Shown: positions 37,172 through 46,173, counted from the stretch's first letter. The stretch is 64,000 bases of DNA from Acinetobacter sp. WCHA55 (GCF_002165305.2 NZ_CP032286.1:186001-250000), one strand, 5' to 3'. Notes: generated by a model from the letters alone, not told the origin. Program-made: numbers and translations.

Positions 37172-37666
37172 ATGATGATTGAAGCAATAGACTTTAGAAA
37201 TGCAATGTCTTTGTTAACCAGTGCAGTGAGTGTCGTAACTACGGCAGGCATGGCTGATCGTCATGGGTTCACAGCATCTGCGGTGTGTAGTGTGACGGAT
37301 ACACCCCCGACATTATTGGTCTGTATGAATAAGGCATCGCGTTCACATGCACATTTTGTCGATAATAAAATTTTAACTGTGAATGTGTTAGGCGCACAAC
37401 ATCAGCATATTTCGAATGTCTTTGCATCTAAAATGACGTCTGAAGAGCGTTTTAAACATGGTGTTTGGACCGAACTAGAAACGGGCGCACCTGTTTTAAA
37501 GGATGCTTTAGTCAATTTTGACTGTGAAATTGATGACATTCAAGAAGTGGGAACACACACAGTTTTTATGTGTCGTATTGTCGCGATTCAACAAAGCCAG
37601 CATGAGCAAAGTTTGGTTTATTTTAATCGTGCTTATCATCAGGTAGGGCAGACCGAAACGGCTTAA
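37172..37666 (+). CDS. flavin reductase family protein
   Basis: NAD(P)H:flavin oxidoreductase of 164 residues of the HpaC/RutF-like split-barrel fold, with SAVSVVTTAG near residue 18, HGFTASAVCSVTDTPPTLLVC near 30 and NVLGAQHQHISNVFAS near 72. It should supply reduced flavin to a partner oxygenase. The GAGGA at 37162-37166 favours the ATG at 37172 over an upstream ATG at 37148. It follows mesD by 78 bp across a hairpin; since MesD systems need oxygen, the natural inference is that it serves the DUF1852 protein. Confidence 0.82.
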   Translation: MMIEAIDFRNAMSLLTSAVSVVTTAGMADRHGFTASAVCSVTDTPPTLLVCMNKASRSHAHFVDNKILTVNVLGAQHQHISNVFASKMTSEERFKHGVWTELETGAPVLKDALVNFDCEIDDIQEVGTHTVFMCRIVAIQQSQHEQSLVYFNRAYHQVGQTETA

Positions 37667-37944
37667 ATTCACTTTATATTGAACATCAAAGTGCTGCAAT
37701 GACCTCCTAAATCATAGATTTTCCTCGACTTGACTCAAGATTTGACTGTATTGGGCTCATTTGAAAAATCGAAAGGTTTTCATTTAGACCACAAGATGGT
37801 GAAAATCGGGCAACAGTATTGGGAAATAATAAATCTAAAAATCCGATAAAAATAATAAAAACTTACTGTTTTACCAATTTTTGGTTTGTGCGTATTCTTG
37901 CTTCATCACATAAGCACTCTCACAAATTTTTTGAGGACGAATAC

Positions 37945-38508
37945 ATGAGTTTAATCAATACTGAGATTAAAGCATTTAATGCAACAGCTTACCAAAATGG
38001 TGAATTCATTGAGTTGTCTGAGCAAAACTTAAAAGGCAAATGGTCTGTCGTATTTTTCTATCCTGCTGATTTCACCTTTGTATGTCCAACAGAATTGGGC
38101 GACTTGGCCGATCACTATGCTGAATTTCAAAAACTCGGCGTGGAAATTTACGGCGTATCGACCGATACCCATTTTACCCATAAAGCATGGCACGACACGT
38201 CAGATGTGATTGGTAAAATTCAATATCCATTGATTGGCGATCCAACGTGGACTTTGTCTAAAAACTTTGACGTGCTGATTGAAACTGAAGGTCTCGCAGA
38301 CCGTGGTACTTTTGTGATTGATCCTGAAGGTAAAATCCAAATTATTGAAATTAATGCTGGCGGGATTGGTCGCGATGCATCTGAACTATTACGTAAAGTG
38401 AAAGCAGCACAATATATACATGCGCACCCAGGCGAAGTATGTCCTGCAAAATGGAAAGAAGGCGAAGCAACGCTTGCGCCGTCAATCGACTTGGTTGGTA
38501 AAATTTAA
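37945..38508 (+). CDS. ahpC: peroxiredoxin, AhpC type
   Basis: Typical two-cysteine peroxiredoxin of 187 residues that reduces hydrogen peroxide and organic peroxides. The peroxidatic Cys47 lies in DFTFVCPTE and the resolving Cys166 in GEVCPAKW. The ATG at 37945 follows GAGGA; the longer upstream frame has no such site and encodes unrelated sequence. No AhpF gene is adjacent, so its reductase is elsewhere. A plausible promoter (TTTACC, 17 bp, TATTCT) lies about 65 bp upstream. Confidence 0.93.
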   Translation: MSLINTEIKAFNATAYQNGEFIELSEQNLKGKWSVVFFYPADFTFVCPTELGDLADHYAEFQKLGVEIYGVSTDTHFTHKAWHDTSDVIGKIQYPLIGDPTWTLSKNFDVLIETEGLADRGTFVIDPEGKIQIIEINAGGIGRDASELLRKVKAAQYIHAHPGEVCPAKWKEGEATLAPSIDLVGKI

Positions 38509-38605
38509 GTCACCCTCGATGGTTGCATTGTGCTGAGTCATGAGCATGATACCTGTAAAAAATCAGCCCAAGTGGCTGATTTTTTATGCAATGTTCTTTT
38601 AGCTT

Positions 38606-39529
38606 TTACAGATAGTAACCCTTGCTGGTGCTGGCAAAGTTTCTTAAACCTTGGATCAAATGCTCGATCAGTTTTTCCATGACCAAGCGTTGTCCTTTAC
38701 GTGAAGCATAGACCAGCTGTACGGTTCCAATATTGGAACACCAGTCGGGCAAAATGTGAATCAGGCGACCTGAAGCAATATCTGCCTCTACCGTTAAGTA
38801 AGGCAGGTTGGCAATGCCGAGCCCATCTAGCGCCGAGTAATACACGCCTGCGACATCATTACTTTTGACCCGTGGTTCTAAAGGAATCACAATCTGTTCA
38901 TCACTCTGGGTATGATGCAATAACCATTGATAATTGGATTTTTGTACTCCTAGAGCCAGCGTTGGAAAATCATTCAACTCGGTGGCAAATTGAATTTCAT
39001 GGCCTTGTAGCAGGTCAGGACTGGCCACCAAACAATGTGTGGTTTTGACCACATCACGGACTACAATGCTCGAGTCTTCATTGGCACTAAAATTGGTCCG
39101 AATGGCAAGATCAATGTCATCATGCAAGACATCCACACGACGGCTGGTCAGCTCCATTTCTACTTGGACTTTGGGATATTGTTTTAAAAAATGATGGAGT
39201 AAGTCTCGCACTTGATAGCGCATCATCACAGAAGGGCAGCTGATCTTGATTAAACCTTGCGGTTCGCTTTTCTGTTTCAGTAAAACATTGTGTGCACTTT
39301 CGACTTGCTGAATGATTTGACGACATTCTTCAAATAGCTCTTGTCCCAAAGGTGTGACTTTAAAATGTCGTGTTGAACGCTGAATTAGGGTCACATTGTA
39401 CTTGGCTTCAAGGTCTAAAATGCGGCGACTAAGTTTAGACTTGGTGATGTTCGAAGCATCGCTTGCAGCACTGAAACCACCGTGCTTGACCACAAGATAA
39501 AAATAATAATAGTCGTCAAATGAATGCAT
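38606..39529 (-). CDS. LysR family regulator
   Basis: LysR-type regulator of 307 residues; the winged helix includes FSAASDASNITKSKLSRRI near residue 19, followed by an effector domain (SCPSVMMRYQVRDLL near 97; GLGIANLPYLTVE near 228). The frame continues 28 codons further upstream, but MHSFDDYYYFYLVVKHGGF is the usual start for this subgroup. It lies downstream of an isochorismatase-like gene on the same strand, which faces a pirin gene; hydrolase/pirin pairs next to LysR genes of this kind are common, so those are its likely targets. Confidence 0.83.
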   Translation of the reverse strand: MHSFDDYYYFYLVVKHGGFSAASDASNITKSKLSRRILDLEAKYNVTLIQRSTRHFKVTPLGQELFEECRQIIQQVESAHNVLLKQKSEPQGLIKISCPSVMMRYQVRDLLHHFLKQYPKVQVEMELTSRRVDVLHDDIDLAIRTNFSANEDSSIVVRDVVKTTHCLVASPDLLQGHEIQFATELNDFPTLALGVQKSNYQWLLHHTQSDEQIVIPLEPRVKSNDVAGVYYSALDGLGIANLPYLTVEADIASGRLIHILPDWCSNIGTVQLVYASRKGQRLVMEKLIEHLIQGLRNFASTSKGYYL

Positions 39530-39618
39530 GATGAGTTCAAGCCTGTATTGATTGATGACCGAAGGCAGTCTGTGGTGGATGATTTGATACTGTATCATCG
39601 CTAACGATTGCACACGAC

Positions 39619-39645
39619 AAAAAAAGCGATCCGAAGATCGCTTTT
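39619..39645 (-). terminator. intrinsic terminator of isochorismatase-like gene
   Basis: AAAAGCGATC/GATCGCTTTT stem with minus-strand T-run, 13 bp after the stop. Confidence 0.83.
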
Positions 39646-39657
39646 ACTGAGGTCTGA

Positions 39658-40284
39658 TTATTTTTGCGCTGTATTTTTGCTATAGCTTTGAATCAGGTTT
39701 TTATAGTCTGGAATATGCGCTGCAAAGAGTGAACCGAGGCCTTCAATATCATTGCGCCAGTCACGGTGTAATTCACAAGCTGCCCCAAACCATGACATCA
39801 GCTGTGCGCCTGCCTGAGACATGCGATCCCATGCTGCATCACGAGTGATGGGGTTAAAGGTTCCCGATGCATCGGTAATCACAAAGACATCAAACTCTTC
39901 TTCAAGCGCCGACAGTGCAGGGAAGGCCACACAGACTTCAGTCACTACACCGGCAATAATCAATTGTTTTTTACCTGTGGCTTTCACCGCTTGAACAAAG
40001 TCTTCATTATCCCATGCATTGATTTGCCCAGGGCGTGCAATATAAGGTGCGTTGGGGAACATTTCGACCAATTCAGGGACCAAAGGGCCGTTTGGACCAT
40101 CTTCAAAACTGGTGGTCAAAATGGTTGGAAGATTAAAATATTTCGCGGCAGCAGCCAGTGCGAGTACATTGTTTTTAAATTTGTCTGGGTCAATGTCACG
40201 GACCAATGAAAGGAGACCCGCTTGGTGGTCCACCAAAAGAACCGCTGCATTATCTTTGTCTAAACGAATATAAGGTTTAGCCAT
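39658..40284 (-). CDS. isochorismatase-like hydrolase (YcaC type)
   Basis: Cysteine hydrolase of 208 residues. The catalytic triad is visible: Asp in LLVDHQAGL near residue 19, Lys in KATGKKQLIIAG near 104, and Cys in VVTEVCVAFPALSA near 118, with the cis-peptide VTE motif. It matches the YcaC group better than true isochorismatases of siderophore synthesis; substrate unknown. The ATG at 40282-40284 has a GAGGA site, so the longer frame is not used. It is divergent from the pirin gene. Confidence 0.83.
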   Translation of the reverse strand: MAKPYIRLDKDNAAVLLVDHQAGLLSLVRDIDPDKFKNNVLALAAAAKYFNLPTILTTSFEDGPNGPLVPELVEMFPNAPYIARPGQINAWDNEDFVQAVKATGKKQLIIAGVVTEVCVAFPALSALEEEFDVFVITDASGTFNPITRDAAWDRMSQAGAQLMSWFGAACELHRDWRNDIEGLGSLFAAHIPDYKNLIQSYSKNTAQK

Positions 40285-40616
40285 TTTTCTGTCCTCGTTG
40301 TGATTATCAGTCGAGTCCCAAGGCAATCAGTAAGAAGGTTATGGCCTTGAGATTGAACATCATCATAGGTAGGAAAATGAGACAATAAAATAACTCAAAC
40401 GAGATGCTTAATCTTAAAAATAGGAAAATTTGAGCAAAAATATGCCATAAAAATTAAGAATGGCTTTGTTTTTAAATTATTTTTTATGAAGATGAGATGA
40501 TTTTAGCGAAATTGTCCTATCTGTGTGATTGTGTGTGTTAGCGCAGTGCTATAAGGCGGCTGAGGAAAGGGGTAGTATAGATTGCATATTCATCCTATCG
40601 ATATAGGAGTTCCAAG
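40285..40616. other. divergent promoter region, isochorismatase-like gene and pirin gene
   Basis: 332 bp of AT-rich sequence that should contain promoters for both genes and probably the operator of the nearby LysR regulator. A run of TGTG repeats lies at 40522-40538. I could not pick out a convincing T-N11-A palindrome. Confidence 0.35.
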
Positions 40617-41498
40617 ATGAAAAAAGTAATTGGTGTTTATCGTAATCAAGACATGCATTGGGTGGGTGATGGTTTTCCTGTCAAAAACCTCTTTTCATAT
40701 GACCGCTTAGGACAAGCGATTAGTCCGTTTCTACTTTTGGACTATGCTGCACCTTACAAATTTGATCCAACCACATCGCAACGTGGTGTGGGTTCACACC
40801 CGCATCGTGGCTTTGAAACGGTTACCATCGCCTATAGCGGTGAAGTGACACACAAAGACTCTAGCGGCGGCGGTGGTACCATCAATACTGGCGATGTACA
40901 GTGGATGACTGCGGGTTCAGGTGTGGTGCATGAAGAGTTTCATTCTCCAGCCTTTGCTGAGCATGGTGGCCTGTTTGAAATGGTACAACTTTGGGTGAAT
41001 TTGCCAGCCAAAGACAAAATGACTACACCGCGTTATCAAGCCTTGACCGTGGCGGATATTCCACGTATTGAAATGGATGACAATGCTGGACACATACGTG
41101 TGATTGCAGGTGAGTTTGGTGGTCATCATGGCCCTGCTCAAACGTATAGTCCCGTCAATGTTTGGGATGGTGAATTAAAAGCAGAGTATGAAACTTTTAT
41201 CCATGTGCCAGTCACACATAACACGATTGTGGTCGTGCTCAGTGGTGAAGTACTAATTAATGGCACGCAAAAAGTGGTAGATAGTTCCATTGTGATGTTT
41301 GCTCAAGATGGCGAAGCTGCAATTCAACTACAAGCGCTGCAAGACACTAAGTTCTTGGTGTTGACTGGTGAACCACTCAATGAGCCAATTCAAGGTTATG
41401 GTCCATTTGTGATGAATAGCAAAGCGGAAATTGTGCAGGCCTTTGACGATTTTAATCGTGGCAAGTTTGGTGAAATCCCCGTTGCTGTAGTGGACTAA
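40617..41498 (+). CDS. pirin family protein
   Basis: Cupin bicupin protein of 293 residues. The N-terminal cupin has the pirin metal site: HPHRGFETVT (two His) near residue 61 and the later HEEFHSP (His and Glu) near 104. Some bacterial pirins (YhhW) act as quercetin 2,3-dioxygenases, others bind enzymes as regulators; the role here is undetermined. The ATG is preceded by TAGGAG. It faces an isochorismatase-like gene, and a LysR gene lies just beyond. Confidence 0.87.
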   Translation: MKKVIGVYRNQDMHWVGDGFPVKNLFSYDRLGQAISPFLLLDYAAPYKFDPTTSQRGVGSHPHRGFETVTIAYSGEVTHKDSSGGGGTINTGDVQWMTAGSGVVHEEFHSPAFAEHGGLFEMVQLWVNLPAKDKMTTPRYQALTVADIPRIEMDDNAGHIRVIAGEFGGHHGPAQTYSPVNVWDGELKAEYETFIHVPVTHNTIVVVLSGEVLINGTQKVVDSSIVMFAQDGEAAIQLQALQDTKFLVLTGEPLNEPIQGYGPFVMNSKAEIVQAFDDFNRGKFGEIPVAVVD

Positions 41499-41519
41499 AA
41501 TCCTGTCGCTAAAAAGAAG

Positions 41520-41552
41520 AAATCCCTACTCGGTCAAGGGTAGGGATTTTTT
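41520..41552 (+). terminator. intrinsic terminator of pirin gene
   Basis: 10-bp stem AAATCCCTAC/GTAGGGATTT then T6, 22 bp after the stop. Confidence 0.85.
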
Positions 41553-41912
41553 AGGCGCTGTAGACTTCTTGTTTTGCATAGTTGGTCATAGTTTATTATG
41601 TGATGTAGTTGTCGTTTTTGTGTGGGGCGTATCTTAGCGTCTTTTTGTTGGTTTGTAAAACAGATATTATAAAAATGGTTAATTTATATACTTTGTTTTT
41701 AAACAGTTTATATTTTTATTTAAAATAAAATTTATAAAAAACGTGTGCTTATTTGAGTGGTTTTTTAGTGTAATGAGGTGTAATTTAAGCAGATATCTTC
41801 CTATCGGTGCACCACATGAAAAAATGTGATTCTGGTATTTTTTAATAGCCCTATTTTTTCGACATTGGGTCATAATTTCAGTCAATATAAGTCAGACTGA
41901 CGGATCATAATT
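41553..41912. other. very AT-rich intergenic region
   Basis: Strongly AT-rich sequence (for example around 41690-41740) ahead of the FAD oxidoreductase gene. No gene or clear operator seen; a short minus-strand frame here looks like a product of base composition. Confidence 0.4.
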
Positions 41913-43211
41913 TTGGATATTGCAGTTATTGGTAGCGGCATGGCCGGTCTTGCTACCGCAAGAATTCTAAAGGATGCTGGGCATAATATTACTATTTTCG
42001 AAGCACTGACTGGGCGAGGGATGGATAGCCACAGTACAGAGTTTGAAGGTGGATTGATTGATGCTCCGTTACGTGTCATGAACCCACACTTATGGAAAAA
42101 TACCTTAAGTCTTGCGACTTATTTAGGCATTAAAACCTATCCAGTACGCACCTACATGGCATGTAGTTGGTTGTTTGAAGACCGTACAGAAACATGGTTA
42201 ACTACGACGCGTAGCCGCATTGGCAATTTCCCAATTATCAATAACCGTAAAGGCCTACAGCAGTATGGATGGCGCTTGGTTAAAGGCATGTTGCAGCTTA
42301 AAACCGCGATTGCTAAATTCTTCAAATCTAAAGATCAAGACATTACCTTGGCTGAATTTATCAACCAGCATGACATTGAAGAAGTGTTTTGGCATGGCGC
42401 AGTTATGCCTGTGCTCTATACCATCTGTACCTGTAATCCAAAAACGATTGGCGAATGGCCAGCGAAACCACTGCTGATCTTTTTACGTCAGTTGACGGAT
42501 GGTGATGCTTTATTGCGTATACAAGGTGGAACACCTGCTTTAGTCGATAAATTGATTGAAAACATCAATATCCAAAGTGGATCGGCTATTCGCAAAGTCA
42601 CTGAACAAGGTGACAAGGTTTTGGTAGAAAATAACAAGGGCGAACAACAACTGTTTGACCGCGTGGTGGTGGCAACGCCAACCACAAAAATTGAAGAGTT
42701 TTTAGATCCTGTCCAGTTTGCAGATGATATTGCGCTGTTAAAACAGTTCCGTTTTGAGCAAGGTCAACTGGTGATCCATACTGATCCTTCCGTGATGCCA
42801 CCTAAGCGTAAAGATTGGTCAGTACTGAGTTATATGATGGATCGTAAGTTTACCCGCCAACAGTTTACGGTTTGGCTCAATTCAGTCGAACCAAGTCTGG
42901 TTGGTAAAAACGCCGTGTTCCAAACGTGGCAGCCTGTGACCGAGATTGACCCGAAAAAAGTGATTTCAACAGTAACTTTGACACGTGCGGTGGTAGATTC
43001 GCAAACTGTGGCTTTAAATAAAGAGTTACAACAACGTCATAAAAGTGTCAACCGAAAAGTCTTCTTCTGTGGTTCATGGTCGTGCGATGGTCTGCCTATT
43101 TTAGAGTCTGCCGTAACTTCAGCGATGCATATTGCAGAAATTTTCGGTGCACCATTGCCGTTTGTTGGATTAAAACCTAAAGTTGAGGTTGCCCCACAAC
43201 TCGGCTACTAA
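41913..43211 (+). CDS. FAD-dependent oxidoreductase, amine oxidase/desaturase-like
   Basis: Flavoprotein of 432 residues with an N-terminal dinucleotide fold (IAVIGSGMAGLATARIL, glycine motif near residues 7-12, acidic residue in FEAL closing the motif). It resembles the amine oxidase/phytoene desaturase superfamily, with C-terminal FAD contact FFCGSWSCDGLPILESAV. The start appears to be TTG at 41913, preceded by CGGAT; no in-frame ATG would keep the glycine motif. Three bases separate it from the methyltransferase gene, so they act together; substrate is unknown. Confidence 0.7.
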   Translation: MDIAVIGSGMAGLATARILKDAGHNITIFEALTGRGMDSHSTEFEGGLIDAPLRVMNPHLWKNTLSLATYLGIKTYPVRTYMACSWLFEDRTETWLTTTRSRIGNFPIINNRKGLQQYGWRLVKGMLQLKTAIAKFFKSKDQDITLAEFINQHDIEEVFWHGAVMPVLYTICTCNPKTIGEWPAKPLLIFLRQLTDGDALLRIQGGTPALVDKLIENINIQSGSAIRKVTEQGDKVLVENNKGEQQLFDRVVVATPTTKIEEFLDPVQFADDIALLKQFRFEQGQLVIHTDPSVMPPKRKDWSVLSYMMDRKFTRQQFTVWLNSVEPSLVGKNAVFQTWQPVTEIDPKKVISTVTLTRAVVDSQTVALNKELQQRHKSVNRKVFFCGSWSCDGLPILESAVTSAMHIAEIFGAPLPFVGLKPKVEVAPQLGY

Positions 43212-43214
43212 AGC

Positions 43215-44045
43215 ATGAAATGGCTCCAAAGCTTACAGCGACATCTACCCAAACATAAATATGCAATTGATGCAAAACAATTGGGAGATCACGCTGTATT
43301 GGCTTGGAGCAATTTGGGGTATTGGGAAAATAACCAATCCTCCTATCCTGAGGCTTGTCAAACACTGGCAACGCATCTTGCTGATCGGTTAGAGCTAAAA
43401 TCAAATGACCGTGTTTTAGACTTGGGCTGTGGACAGGGTGCGAGTCTATTGCTGTGGCAGCAGCATTACTATATTCAGCAACTTTGCGCGGTTGAATTAC
43501 AAGCAGAATGTGTTCAGCGCATACAACACACTTTAAATTCAAATGTTCCTATCATTCAAACGTCATTTTTAAATTTAAATTCAAAGCTATTTTCAGTACC
43601 TTTTGATGTGGTGTTGTGCCTCGATGCCGCTTATCACAGTGATTTAAATTCATTTCTAAGATCAACTCATTCTGTTTTAAATTCAAAAGGGCGGATTGGT
43701 TTTCATTATTTGATGTTGAGTGATGCATTTTTGAATTTAAATCGCTTTGAGAAGCTTCAACTGAAAATGCTGTTAAAAGCAGCCAATGTTCATTTGGAAC
43801 ATCTTCAGTTAAAAGCCAATTTGGAGCATTCGATAGAAGCACAAGGCTATCAGCGAGTTGCTATTGAAGATTTATCAGATGCAGTTTTGGCTGGTTTTTC
43901 TCATTATTATCATGTGTATTTAGCCCAACAGGCTGCTCAAAACTTGGATCATTTCAAAATTAAAATGACGGCAAAACTTTGCCAAAAATTATTTGAACAG
44001 GGTGTCGTGCGCTATGTTCAAATTACGGCAATTAAAGACGTTTAA
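43215..44045 (+). CDS. class I SAM-dependent methyltransferase
   Basis: Methyltransferase of 276 residues with SAM motif I VLDLGCGQGASLLLW near residue 67 and a later acidic loop VLCLDAAYHSD near 133. It follows the FAD oxidoreductase by 3 bp. Paired flavoprotein and methyltransferase suggest modification of a lipid or small metabolite, but this is inference. Oddly, Leu-Asn(-Ser) units are repeated five times at about residues 107-177, encoded by near-identical TTTAAATTCA stretches. Confidence 0.75.
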   Translation: MKWLQSLQRHLPKHKYAIDAKQLGDHAVLAWSNLGYWENNQSSYPEACQTLATHLADRLELKSNDRVLDLGCGQGASLLLWQQHYYIQQLCAVELQAECVQRIQHTLNSNVPIIQTSFLNLNSKLFSVPFDVVLCLDAAYHSDLNSFLRSTHSVLNSKGRIGFHYLMLSDAFLNLNRFEKLQLKMLLKAANVHLEHLQLKANLEHSIEAQGYQRVAIEDLSDAVLAGFSHYYHVYLAQQAAQNLDHFKIKMTAKLCQKLFEQGVVRYVQITAIKDV

Positions 44046-44081
44046 AATGAAATAAAAAACAAAAGGCCAGAAACAACAAAG

Positions 44082-44102
44082 CCTCACTAAAAAGCGAGGC
44101 TA
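44082..44102. terminator. hairpin between methyltransferase gene and tRNA-Thr
   Basis: AGCCTC/GAGGCT stem between convergent transcripts; it lacks long T-runs, so terminator activity is moderate. Confidence 0.45.
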
Positions 44103-44111
44103 AGTATAAAA

Positions 44112-44187
<76 letters not shown>

Positions 44188-44362
44188 AACGTGGTGAGAA
44201 TAATAGCGGATTTTCTTGAAAACGCAAGCCAAAAAGTGAGCGATTGAAATACACATATTTTTTTGTGCAAACTTCACCCACCAAAGAGTGGGTGAAAGCT
44301 AAGAATAAAATTTGGGGACTGATGAAACTTTTTTTAAATAGGGTTAACTGAAAACATGGAAC

Positions 44363-44590
44363 TTATTTGCTCCTTAAAATTTGATCGAGGTCTTGGGCAC
44401 ATTCTTCCAACGTAAAAGCCATGTCGAGTTGCATTTGAGGTTTGAGTTCATTGGCCAGCGTTCTCCATTGTTCAATCAGACGAATTGCTTTTTGAATTTT
44501 ATGTTTGTTGACATCCTTTGCAAGAGTTGGGGTATAACCGCCTCGTTTAGCGTTTTTAATTTGTTTGACATAATTGGTGCTGTTATTCAT
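44363..44590 (-). CDS. small hypothetical protein
   Basis: Protein of 75 residues, basic in the first half and helical overall, which I do not recognise. The strong GGGAG ribosome site five bases before its ATG and normal codon use support it being real. It stands alone between tRNA-Thr and a TetR gene. No domain is visible. Confidence 0.55.
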   Translation of the reverse strand: MNNSTNYVKQIKNAKRGGYTPTLAKDVNKHKIQKAIRLIEQWRTLANELKPQMQLDMAFTLEECAQDLDQILRSK

Positions 44591-45089
44591 TCTGACTCCC
44601 GAATAGCAGTTTTATTGGTCAATTTGGTGTTTCGCTAGTTATATACCACAAATGAATTGTGCTTCATAAACATTGCATCTAGATGATCATGGATGATTTA
44701 TTTTTACCTCCCTTAGAAATTGTTTTAGCCCAACTTAGGACTAGGTTCAAGTCTTTCTTGCTGATCGATCGATTTAATCGAGGATACATTTCTCCTTTGA
44801 CCTGATCTGTAGTGTTAAATAAGCAGACTTTGTGCCAAGATTGGATTCGTCAACAAATAAAGTGGATGATTCCACTTTATGGGAATCAAATTGATGTTGA
44901 TTGGTCGCAGTGTTGTGGATTCAACTGTAGTCCTGATCAAGTGTGTGTAAAGCCTGAGGGATGAATAATATTTCATCCTGAAATAGGACGCGCGGGATAT
45001 TGACTGCTTCATTGCGAAGTTTGGTGAATAATGGCTGAATCCATTAGACTATTTCTAGTTCTTTAATTTAATGTTAATAGGGGTGTAGA
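44591..45089. other. intergenic region, possibly decayed coding sequence
   Basis: 500 bp without a convincing gene. It contains a perfect 10-bp inverted repeat with a 4-nt spacer (ATAAAGTGGA TGAT TCCACTTTAT, 44857-44880). A plus-strand open frame with GTG at 44812 runs for 50 codons to 44963 (includes WIRQQIKWMIPLYGNQ) but lacks a ribosome site; it may be a gene remnant. Confidence 0.35.
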
Positions 45090-45692
45090 GTGCGCGTTAA
45101 AACAAGTAAAAAACGTAAAAGTTTTATCACCGCTGCTGAAGAGTTATTTTTAAATCAGGATTATGCCTCGGTGACAATCGATGCCATAGTAAAGACTTCG
45201 AAAAGCTCAAAACCCACGTTTTATAACTATTTTAAGTCCAAAGATGATTTGTTTGAGGCGTATATTATCGACTCGGCTCAGGATTTTATGAATGAATTAA
45301 ATGAAATCATCACCTTTACCACCACAATTGATAAAACCTTATATCAATTGGGCTTGACCTATATTAACAAGCTTTTATCGCCTCATATTATTGCTCTGAA
45401 TAAACTGGTCATTGGTGAGTCAAAACGACAACCCGAAATTGTTAAAATTTACTTTGAGCAGGGAGTCATGAAAGTTGTTTCGACTTTTATTTATGTGATG
45501 GAAAAAGCAGTGAAAACGAGAGTTTTACAAGATGAAAGCCCATCTGTGTTGGCAAAGTATTTTAAAGCACTGTGTGAGGCAGAATTTCAAGAGTTGGCAT
45601 TGTGGGGGCAGAAATTGACGTGGACAGAGGAAGAAATCCATAAACAGACGGAAACAGCCGTTAAACATTTTTTAAAAATTTATGGTGTTTAG
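45090..45692 (+). CDS. TetR family regulator
   Basis: TetR-type repressor of 200 residues. The helix-turn-helix lies near residues 27-47 (VTIDAIVKTSKSSKPTFYNYF), followed by a helical ligand domain with the TetR_C-like HIIALNKLVIGESKRQPEI region near 98. The start is GTG with an AGGGG site; no better ATG exists in frame. It has its own terminator and no obvious target beside it, so it may act elsewhere or on a gene lost by rearrangement nearby. Confidence 0.8.
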   Translation: MRVKTSKKRKSFITAAEELFLNQDYASVTIDAIVKTSKSSKPTFYNYFKSKDDLFEAYIIDSAQDFMNELNEIITFTTTIDKTLYQLGLTYINKLLSPHIIALNKLVIGESKRQPEIVKIYFEQGVMKVVSTFIYVMEKAVKTRVLQDESPSVLAKYFKALCEAEFQELALWGQKLTWTEEEIHKQTETAVKHFLKIYGV

Positions 45693-45742
45693 TGCCGACA
45701 GTTATGAGTTGATTTATCAAGAGTTATGATTGTATTTGATAT

Positions 45743-45766
45743 AAGCCCCTAGAGGGGCTTTTTTTT
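45743..45766 (+). terminator. intrinsic terminator of TetR gene
   Basis: AAGCCCC/GGGGCTT stem and T8 run, about 50 bp after the stop. Confidence 0.88.
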
Positions 45767-45888
45767 ATGATTAAGCCTGCATGCCTTGTCTATATTCAGA
45801 TTTGAACGCTGACTTTGGGATTTATATGGTTTAAAGATATCGTATTGAAATACTTAATATTAGTTATAGAAGACTACATATTTCGGTC

Positions 45889-46008
45889 AAAAAAACCCCA
45901 TACCTATGTGGTATGGGGTGGACCAGACAACTACAGCACGATGGTCGAAATGGTCGGGATAGCAAAGCACCCAACCTGTGAGGTTCGCGATTTGATGTCG
46001 CAGAATAA
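45889..46008 (-). ncRNA. C4-antisense-like small RNA (approximate ends)
   Basis: The minus strand ends in an excellent terminator (CCCCATACC/GGTATGGGG stem at 45896-45918, then seven T) but carries no gene. The roughly 100 nt upstream are GC-richer than the surroundings and include GCGACATCAAATCGCGAACC, ACCTCACAGGTTGGGT and CCCGACCATTTCGACCATCG, with several mutually complementary short arms. From memory this resembles the multicopy C4-like sRNAs of Acinetobacter, related to the C4 antisense RNA of phages P1 and P7 (Rfam RF01695). The 5' end is a guess. Function in Acinetobacter is unclear. Confidence 0.5.
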
Positions 46009-46173
46009 ATACTAAACCATATGGTTTAAATAATCTATATTTATTTTTGCATTAAATGAAATTTATAAGGATTTTTTGTGACTATTTTCTATTTTTTATT
46101 GCGTATAACTAAACTGAGTAGTATTATTTTGCTAAATTGTGGCTAAATTATGCTCGTTTATGAGGGTGTAACA

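Noticed and set aside
44273..44296. Terminator at TTCACCCAC/GTGGGTGAA near tRNA-Thr
   Set aside because: Perfect stem, but it lies upstream of the tRNA and is followed by A-rich rather than T-rich sequence in the useful direction.
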